From: a virus
Virus record (IMG/VR): IMGVR_UViG_3300026533_000007
Coordinates: 1-44,283 of that record
Length of the DNA: 44,283 bases
Direction: 5' to 3' (one strand)
A model generated the notes under the pieces. It searched no databases, was not told where the DNA came from, and was given only the letters and a program-made list of their open reading frames with translations. Position numbers and translations under genes: made by a program. Positions 38,548 through 44,283 of the stretch are shown piece after piece. Numbering within the stretch: the stretch's first letter is position 1; each line of letters begins with the position of its first letter.

Positions 38548-41500
38548 ATGGAAGAGGATACACAAATACAGACAGAGGAGAGAGTACAGAGAGAGAGTAC
38601 AGCACAAGATTATTGGAATACTCTTAATCCTGCTGCTCTTCCTTATAACAATCCAACACTAAAGTTTAATGCTGCTAGTGATAGTAAAGGTAGTTTAGAC
38701 TTTGGCTCAGAAGAGTTTCAATCTTACTATAAGGACTCAGATGGTGGGACTAAGAAGGCTATGCTTACTGCTAACAATAAAGATGATGCAATTAAGATAG
38801 CACAGAGAAGAGAGATATTTGTAGACTCTCAGAAGGCTATAGAACAGGATGGTGTACTTACACAACTAGGTATGGGACTATTACCTGCTATAGCTTCTCC
38901 TTCAAGTCTATTACCATTAGGTGTAGTATTTAAAGGAGCACAATTAGCTAATGCTACTAGTAAGTTAGGAAAGATAGCAGCCTTTGGTACAGCAGGTTCT
39001 ATTACAGGAGCAGCAGCTAATGTTGCAGATGAGGTACTCTTTGATGTACAAGGTATGCCTACTAACTACTTAGGTGCAGCAGCTATAGGAGCTATCTTTG
39101 GAGGCTTCTTAGGAGGACTCTCAGGAGCACTTGTAGGACCTACTAAACATACAGTAGCTAATGCACTAGACCCTAAGAATGATACTTATACTAGAGACTT
39201 TGAAAGAGACCCTATGTTACATATAGAGCTAGATGAGAATGGTATACCTAAATTACAGGATATAGCACCTATAGATAAGACTCTTATAGATAGAATACCT
39301 TTCATAGGAGAGAAACTTAGGAGTGATATACATACAGTATACCAATCAGAGAGTTCTTTACTAAGAGGTTTTATGGGGAGAATGGTAAGCCCTACTGTAT
39401 CTGCTAAGGATATGAATGGTAATGTTATACCTATAAATAAGACAGGTGTAGATGTTAAGAGACAAGCTAAAGGCTTACATAATAACCTTACCAGAAATAT
39501 GAGTAACTTTCATGCTGAGGCTAGAGCTAAAGGATATGAGGGAGACCTAGATACTTTTAATAAGGATATATGGAAAGTATATGTAGAAGCTATTAATAGA
39601 CAGAAGACAGAAGCAGCAGCATATGCTAATCAGAAGACAGCAGGTATGAATACTAAAGATATTACTAATTCTGAAAGAGATGCCTTATTAAAAGAGAATA
39701 GAAAGGCTATGAATGAATACTATGATACTGTAGAGGTAGAGTTTAAAGGTGATGCTACTTTAGTTAAAGGGGCTAATGAATATAGAGCTTACTTCAAAGA
39801 TATGTTAGATAGAAGTCAGCAGTCTGGTATTAAAGAACTACAAGACTTAAACCCTAATAGAATATATGCTCCTAGAACATACAACTACAGAGGCATCAAG
39901 GATGGCAGTATATCTCAAGAACAAGTGTCTTCTGAAGTATTTAATGGACTAGCTAATGATGTTAGAAATAAAGGTATGAGTACTAAAGAGCTTGAAGAAG
40001 CTACTAAAGGAATAGTACAACTACTTAATGAGTCTGCATTTAATCTAAATAACCTTACAACTTCTTATCTAGTAAAAGACTTACCATTTAGTACACACCT
40101 TAAGAGTAAGAAATTATATCTTAATGAGGTGTATATGCCTAATGTAGTTAAGTCAGAGTTTGATGAGGTAGTAGGTGCATACCACTATAAGATGTCAGGA
40201 AGACAGTCTGTACAGTATGCCTTTGGTACTGATGATTTATCTGATATAATGAAACTAGTAAGAGAAGAACATTTAAAAGAAGGCATAATAAGCAATCCTA
40301 AAGAGATAGCTGCCTTTGAAAGAACTGTTAGAGACTTACTAGGAGACTTAAGAATGAACCAACTAGCTGATACTCCTTCTTGGACATTTACTAGGAACTT
40401 AACTAGCTTTAATAGTGCTAGATTAGGTGGAGGATTTGGAGGTAATCAGTTTATAGAGTTAGCAGCTAGTGTAATGTTAAATGGTACACAAGCACTATTC
40501 TCAGGTAGAATGTTTAAATCTCTCAAGAACTCTAAGGAACTCCTATTTACAAAAGGTAAGACTGATGAGTTTGCTGACTACTTAATAGGTAGTGGGTTTA
40601 TGGAAGATGCTCTACATACTAGTAGAATTAATAGATACTCAGATACAGAAGCAGGCTTTAACTCTGGATGGTTAGAGAATAAACTAAATAGTGTTAATGA
40701 TAAACTAATGAAGTATAATGGGATGAGATACTTTATGGGAGTTATGGAAGACTACACAGGTGGTGCTATTGTTACTCAGCTTAAGGCAGGTAATGTAGAT
40801 ATTAAGAGACTAGCTAGATGGGGACTATCTAAAGAAGATGCTAAGAGCTTAGGTACTAAACTTAAGGAAGTTACATCTAATGAAGGTTGGGACTTATCTA
40901 AGTTATCTAGTAAGGAACAGGACAGCCTACAGTTAGCTATTTCTAGAGGGATAGAAGAAGTAGTTGTACAAGGAGATAGTATGCACTTACCATCTTGGCT
41001 TAAGACACCAGGAGAGTTTACTAAAGTATTTACACAGTTTATGAGGTTTCCTTTGATAGCTCAAGAGACACTACTTAGAAGAGGAATGGCAGAGGACCAA
41101 GCTAGAATGGGAGGAGCTATTATGTCTAGTGTAGCTACTTACTTAGGTATTAAGTACTTAAGAGAACAGGCTGCTATCAGCTTAGGATTAATACACCCTA
41201 TAGATGCTAAGTATGACTATGATAACTATAGACAAGAAGATTGGATTAGAGCAATAGGAGAGTCACTAAACTATACAGCTCCTTTAGGCTTTATGACTAG
41301 TGTATATAATTATGGTGCAATAGCTACAGGTAATAATGAGCTAGGAAGAGAGTGGTCAAGTAAGAATGGTATGTCATCTCTATTAGGACCATCAGGAGGA
41401 CTAGGAGAAGACCTAATTCAGATACTAAGGTCAGGTGTAGAAGGAGACTTCACAGATGAGAGAACACTAAGTAGATGGAAGTCCTTAGTGCCTTTCAATA

Positions 41501-41556
41501 ACTTACCTATAGTAAATGAAGTAGGTAAAGCAATGATAGAAGAATATGGAGAATGA
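38548..41556 (+). CDS. Internal virion protein D (T7 gp16-like) without lytic domain
   Basis: The 1002-residue protein (T7 gp16 1318) lies after the gp15-like gene. It has no slt-type lytic transglycosylase at the N terminus. Instead it begins MEEDTQIQTEERVQRESTAQDYW, then hydrophobic helices GLLPAIASPSSLLPLGVVF (about 111-129) and YLGAAAIGAIFGGFLGGLSG (about 175-194), which may cross the inner membrane on ejection. The long rest is helical and ends LVPFNNLPIVNEVGKAMIEEYGE. Family is clear by place and order; details of the ejection motor are inferred. Confidence 0.85.
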   Translation: MEEDTQIQTEERVQRESTAQDYWNTLNPAALPYNNPTLKFNAASDSKGSLDFGSEEFQSYYKDSDGGTKKAMLTANNKDDAIKIAQRREIFVDSQKAIEQDGVLTQLGMGLLPAIASPSSLLPLGVVFKGAQLANATSKLGKIAAFGTAGSITGAAANVADEVLFDVQGMPTNYLGAAAIGAIFGGFLGGLSGALVGPTKHTVANALDPKNDTYTRDFERDPMLHIELDENGIPKLQDIAPIDKTLIDRIPFIGEKLRSDIHTVYQSESSLLRGFMGRMVSPTVSAKDMNGNVIPINKTGVDVKRQAKGLHNNLTRNMSNFHAEARAKGYEGDLDTFNKDIWKVYVEAINRQKTEAAAYANQKTAGMNTKDITNSERDALLKENRKAMNEYYDTVEVEFKGDATLVKGANEYRAYFKDMLDRSQQSGIKELQDLNPNRIYAPRTYNYRGIKDGSISQEQVSSEVFNGLANDVRNKGMSTKELEEATKGIVQLLNESAFNLNNLTTSYLVKDLPFSTHLKSKKLYLNEVYMPNVVKSEFDEVVGAYHYKMSGRQSVQYAFGTDDLSDIMKLVREEHLKEGIISNPKEIAAFERTVRDLLGDLRMNQLADTPSWTFTRNLTSFNSARLGGGFGGNQFIELAASVMLNGTQALFSGRMFKSLKNSKELLFTKGKTDEFADYLIGSGFMEDALHTSRINRYSDTEAGFNSGWLENKLNSVNDKLMKYNGMRYFMGVMEDYTGGAIVTQLKAGNVDIKRLARWGLSKEDAKSLGTKLKEVTSNEGWDLSKLSSKEQDSLQLAISRGIEEVVVQGDSMHLPSWLKTPGEFTKVFTQFMRFPLIAQETLLRRGMAEDQARMGGAIMSSVATYLGIKYLREQAAISLGLIHPIDAKYDYDNYRQEDWIRAIGESLNYTAPLGFMTSVYNYGAIATGNNELGREWSSKNGMSSLLGPSGGLGEDLIQILRSGVEGDFTDERTLSRWKSLVPFNNLPIVNEVGKAMIEEYGE

Positions 41557-41559
41557 ATA

Positions 41560-41784
41560 ATGGCTAAGGCAAATATAAATAGGCTTAATGACCTACATAA
41601 GATGATAGCAGAGTATTATATAGAAGCAGCTACCTCAGGAGAAGAACTATCCTCTGGTACTCTTGCAGCTATAAATGCTTTCCTAAAAAATAATGATATT
41701 ACAGTAGATGTAATAGAAGATAGTCCTACACAGAACTTAACTAGTAAACTACAACTACTTATACTAGAAGAAAAGGAGGCATAA
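41560..41784 (+). CDS. Terminase small subunit-like (T7 gp18-like)
   Basis: The 74-residue protein reads INRLNDLHKMIAEYYIEAATSGEELSSGTLAAINAFLKNNDITVDVIEDS, the usual small-terminase layout of T7-like marine phages (LHxxIAxxYI...GExxSxGTLxAINxFLKxNxI). It recognises concatemer DNA and feeds it to the motor. It is coded after gp16 and away from terL (393), with fibre and lysis genes between. The ATG follows AGAATGAATA, a weak ribosome binding site. Motif from recall; fairly sure. Confidence 0.75.
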   Translation: MAKANINRLNDLHKMIAEYYIEAATSGEELSSGTLAAINAFLKNNDITVDVIEDSPTQNLTSKLQLLILEEKEA

Positions 41785-41787
41785 GAT

Positions 41788-42417
41788 ATGGCAATAAATT
41801 GGATTGATTTAATAAATGGAGAGGCACTACTTGATTGGAGGAATAAGGTTAATACCTTTAATAATAGTGTAGTAGCAGAGACAAACAACCTATCAGGGAG
41901 TATTAATAGTACTAATACACAAGTAGCTACTAACACAACAAATATAGGTAGTAATACTTCTAATATAGCCACTAATACTTCTGCTATATCCTTACATGAG
42001 GCAAGTATCAATATATTAGATACAAAAACAACAGACTTAGAAGCACTAACTACAGACTATCACTTCAGTAAAGTGGCAGGGGCTAGTACTACTACTAATA
42101 CATATAGCCCTCTTAACTCTTTATTAGTAACAGCAGCTCAAGGAACTGTATATGAAGTTAAATTCTCTATGACATTCAACTATAATACTACTACTAGAAG
42201 TGCTTACTTTAGGTTTACAGTGGATGGTGGTATCTCTTGGAATGAGGTAAGAAAGGAGGCTAAAGATGTTACAGATAATAATGCTGTATTCTATGCCTTC
42301 CCTATTACACATATTCCAGGAGATAATATAGACTTACAGGTAGAATATAGAACAGAGTCTAATGGTAATGTCCTTAAGGTATCCTTCATAGATGTAGTAG
42401 CAGAAAGAAAGTTATAG
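41788..42417 (+). CDS. Coiled-coil minor tail/fibre protein
   Basis: The 209-residue protein has repeats of NTxNIxxNTSNIATNTSAI (about 35-70), a trimeric coiled-coil pattern of phage fibres, followed by a beta-rich C-terminal half (AYFRFTVDGGISWNEVRKEA, NIDLQVEYRTESNGNVLKVSFIDVVAERKL). It may be a head or tail fibre. It lies between small terminase and two membrane genes. ATG follows AAAAGGAGGCATAAGAT. Confidence 0.7.
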   Translation: MAINWIDLINGEALLDWRNKVNTFNNSVVAETNNLSGSINSTNTQVATNTTNIGSNTSNIATNTSAISLHEASINILDTKTTDLEALTTDYHFSKVAGASTTTNTYSPLNSLLVTAAQGTVYEVKFSMTFNYNTTTRSAYFRFTVDGGISWNEVRKEAKDVTDNNAVFYAFPITHIPGDNIDLQVEYRTESNGNVLKVSFIDVVAERKL

Positions 42418-42421
42418 GATT

Positions 42422-42808
42422 ATGGAGGAGAGAAGAAGACCAGATGAAGAGATAATAATAATTAGTACTAAACTAGATATACTTATAGAGGACTTTCAGG
42501 AAGGGAAGAGTACAACTAATAAGTTATTAGCTTCCTTTCAGAAACATACAATAGAAGCAGACACTAAGATAGCAACTATTAATAACACTCTAACTTGGCA
42601 CTCTATAGTAGGAGCTTTTATTATAACAGCAGCTCTATCATTTGGTCCTTTTCTATACTTATATATTAAAGAGCTAGAAGGAGATATTATAGGCTTACAA
42701 AGCAATGGAGAGTACTACTATAATAATAGAGATATTACTATAGAAATGATAGAGGCTTATAAGAGAGGTGAACTCCTAAGAGCTAATAATAGGAGGAAGA
42801 ATAAATGA
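42422..42808 (+). CDS. Single-pass membrane protein, possible lysis accessory
   Basis: The 128-residue protein is charged in front (MEERRRPDEEIIIISTKLDILIEDFQ), has one membrane segment IVGAFIITAALSFGPFLYLYI at about 62-82, and ends in a basic tail. The layout with a cytoplasmic helix, one membrane helix and an outside helix may suit an inner-membrane spanin or a holin partner, but motifs of either are missing. It is coupled to the next gene through ATGA. Function inferred only from place. Confidence 0.55.
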   Translation: MEERRRPDEEIIIISTKLDILIEDFQEGKSTTNKLLASFQKHTIEADTKIATINNTLTWHSIVGAFIITAALSFGPFLYLYIKELEGDIIGLQSNGEYYYNNRDITIEMIEAYKRGELLRANNRRKNK

Positions 42809-43179
42809 TTTCAGTAGAATTAATAACAATGGGAGCTAGTGCTGTAGGAGGATTTGCTCTTAAGTATATGGCTACACAAGCAGAGAATAGACATAGACAG
42901 ATGATGGATATGATGGGCTCTAAGGAGCAGGCTAATAATGTAGATGATGGGCAAGGTAAGTATGTTAGGAGATTTATTGTATTAACAATGATGAGTTTAC
43001 TAGTATTTATTGTAGCAGCCCCTGCATTTGTACCTGGACTTAATACAGTCATAGTAGAACCTGGATGGTTTTATACATCTACTATAGAGATAAAAGGTAT
43101 AGTATATGATGATACTATTAAACAGATACTGCTGAGTATTATAGGGTTCTATTTTGGTTCATCAGCTGCAAGTAAGTAA
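42805..43179 (+). CDS. Probable holin with three membrane segments
   Basis: The 124-residue protein has hydrophobic parts LITMGASAVGGFALKYMA (about 6-23), FIVLTMMSLLVFIVAAPAFV (about 57-76) and IKQILLSIIGFYFGSSAAS (about 105-123), with a charged helix AENRHRQMMDMMGSKEQ between the first two. This is the layout of three-membrane-segment phage holins. It would time release of the host cell. No endolysin gene is seen beside it. The ATGA start overlaps the previous stop. Confidence 0.65.
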   Translation: MISVELITMGASAVGGFALKYMATQAENRHRQMMDMMGSKEQANNVDDGQGKYVRRFIVLTMMSLLVFIVAAPAFVPGLNTVIVEPGWFYTSTIEIKGIVYDDTIKQILLSIIGFYFGSSAASK

Positions 43180-43190
43180 GGAGATATAAT

Positions 43191-44283
43191 ATGATAACAC
43201 TACAGCAAGCAAAGAGATATCCTACTAAGGAGTGGGGATGGAGGGGGATAGTAGACCCCAGTATATTCTACAACCCTCTAATAAACTATAATTGGTCTAC
43301 TACTATAGATGGACTAGGTAATAGACAGTTAGTAGATGTAGGTACACAACCTAAGTATGATGCTGATATGTATTTTGGTAGAGGTTGTAGATTCAACGGT
43401 GTAGATATGAATATAACAGTAGATATTAATTCACAAGTTAATACTATATATTCTTTTATAGATAATACTCACACTTATGATGAGTCACTACAAACATTAA
43501 CTACCTATGTAATCAATAATGCGAATACAAACTCTACACATAATAACTATATATTCTATAATGGTTTATTTACTCAGTCACAGAAAGACTACTTAGAGAA
43601 GTATCCTGAGAAATTTCTTTACAGAGAAGATAATATACTAAAGTCTTATATACTTAATCAAAGTGAGATAGATAATGTAGTAGCTTATTTACCTATGTGT
43701 GAGACTGATGGATACATTAGGGATTTAGTAGGGTATAGTGAAAGCAATAACCTTATACAGTTTCCTATATCAAATTGGACAATATTTAATGATGGAGGAG
43801 CGTCTAATATAACTGAAGACGGTAGTGGAAATATAGTATTTGACTATGTAGCTTCCGACAGTGTATACCTGAATATACAACAAGATGTAGCAGTGACTAA
43901 CGTACTATTAAAAGTAAGAATAGTAGTTGATAGTATTGTAGGCTCTATTAAAATTCAAGATAGCGATACAGATGGAAGTTTCGGTAGAATATTTACAGCA
44001 GGTACTTATGAATTTATTTCTGTGAGTAACCAACCAAATATAATTATAGCTAGAAATGATGGTGCAATAGATACTAGAGCCGTAATTTCATTATTTGAAT
44101 TAGTTGAGCTATCAGCAACTTACCCTATACAAAACTATACAAATGCAGTTAGGGATGATGCTATACAACTTACTAAAGGACTACAAACAAGCTCTTGGAA
44201 AAGGGATAGTTTAGGTGTTCCTTATGGTGGTAGCTTTGATAGATTAGAATGTGATGGTGTAGGGTATAGTGATACAGGATTTG
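43191..44283 (+). CDS. LamG-like fibre protein with jelly-roll insert (3' end off the window)
   Basis: ATG at 43191 follows AAGGAGATATAAT. The frame is open to the right edge (364 residues). Residues 45-85 include DMYFGRGCRFNGVDMNITVDI and later PYGGSFDRLECDGVGYSDTGF, both like the FDGVDDYVDTG strand of LamG/concanavalin A-like folds. A middle part, about 180-305 (NLIQFPISNWTIFNDGGASN ... VISLFELVEL), looks like a carbohydrate-binding jelly-roll and carries several CpG, unlike its surroundings. The last base plus the first two bases of the window complete a codon and lead into the frame ending at 278. Probably a second receptor-binding protein. Confidence 0.75.
   Translation, partial: MITLQQAKRYPTKEWGWRGIVDPSIFYNPLINYNWSTTIDGLGNRQLVDVGTQPKYDADMYFGRGCRFNGVDMNITVDINSQVNTIYSFIDNTHTYDESLQTLTTYVINNANTNSTHNNYIFYNGLFTQSQKDYLEKYPEKFLYREDNILKSYILNQSEIDNVVAYLPMCETDGYIRDLVGYSESNNLIQFPISNWTIFNDGGASNITEDGSGNIVFDYVASDSVYLNIQQDVAVTNVLLKVRIVVDSIVGSIKIQDSDTDGSFGRIFTAGTYEFISVSNQPNIIIARNDGAIDTRAVISLFELVELSATYPIQNYTNAVRDDAIQLTKGLQTSSWKRDSLGVPYGGSFDRLECDGVGYSDTGF

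Noticed and set aside
1-44283. Temperate phage or prophage
   Set aside because: No integrase, excisionase, repressor or attachment-site pair was seen, and the gene set is that of a lytic T7-like phage.

Overview
The window looks like a nearly complete, circularly permuted genome of a lytic T7-like podovirus (Autographiviridae-type). It has a low-GC, AGA/ATA-rich coding style, every supported gene is on the + strand, and it encodes a single-subunit RNA polymerase, T7-type primase-helicase, family A DNA polymerase, gp8/gp9/gp10/gp11/gp12-type head-tail genes, gp14/15/16-type internal virion proteins and a terminase. There is no integrase, repressor or tRNA that I can recognise. The gene cut by the right edge (43191 onward) and the gene cut by the left edge (ending at 278) are in the same frame if the ends are joined, so the window edges probably fall inside one tail-fibre gene. 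The host cannot be named; CpG and GATC scarcity and AAGGAG ribosome binding sites fit a low-GC Gram-negative bacterium.

Layout: 1-2075 end of a fibre gene and large terminase. 2076-3666 is a 1.6 kb non-coding region with low-complexity and 13-bp tandem repeats, a 74-bp direct duplication carrying TATAAT boxes, a third extended -10 box and a large hairpin; it is the likely place for the physical genome ends and the early host-type promoters. 3667-5281 small early genes, several of them tiny membrane proteins. 5282-9779 a tightly overlapping operon coding an amidoligase, an ATP-grasp ligase and a class II glutamine amidotransferase/GGCT fusion, interspersed with small proteins whose last codons (GGKLL) contain the next gene's Shine-Dalgarno. 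9772-12231 RNA polymerase. 12285-23642 DNA metabolism: ssDNA-binding protein, RusA-type resolvase, primase-helicase, DNA polymerase, NTP pyrophosphohydrolase, ThyX, Cas4/RecB-like nuclease, methyltransferase-like protein, ribonucleotide reductase NrdA/NrdB, plus three HNH/endonuclease VII genes. 23778-43179 virion assembly, tail, internal core, small terminase and lysis genes.

The clearest special features are (i) a group I intron of 803 nt in the major capsid gene, with recognisable P, Q, R, S elements, P1 and P10 pairings that fix both splice sites, and an internal HNH endonuclease; (ii) the amide-bond-forming enzyme cassette in the early operon; (iii) four exact 23-bp intergenic copies of a likely phage RNA polymerase promoter; and (iv) very rare CpG everywhere except the receptor-binding parts of the two fibre proteins and the capsid gene, suggesting exchange of host-recognition modules.

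How it probably works: host polymerase enters at the 2.8-3.2 kb promoters, makes the early and amidoligase genes and the phage polymerase, which then transcribes from the 23-bp elements (before the early block, after its own gene, and before the head genes). Nucleotide genes (NrdAB, ThyX, MazG-like, nuclease) recycle host DNA to feed replication, and the late block builds a T7-style capsid with an ejectosome that carries its peptidoglycan hydrolase in the gp15-like protein.
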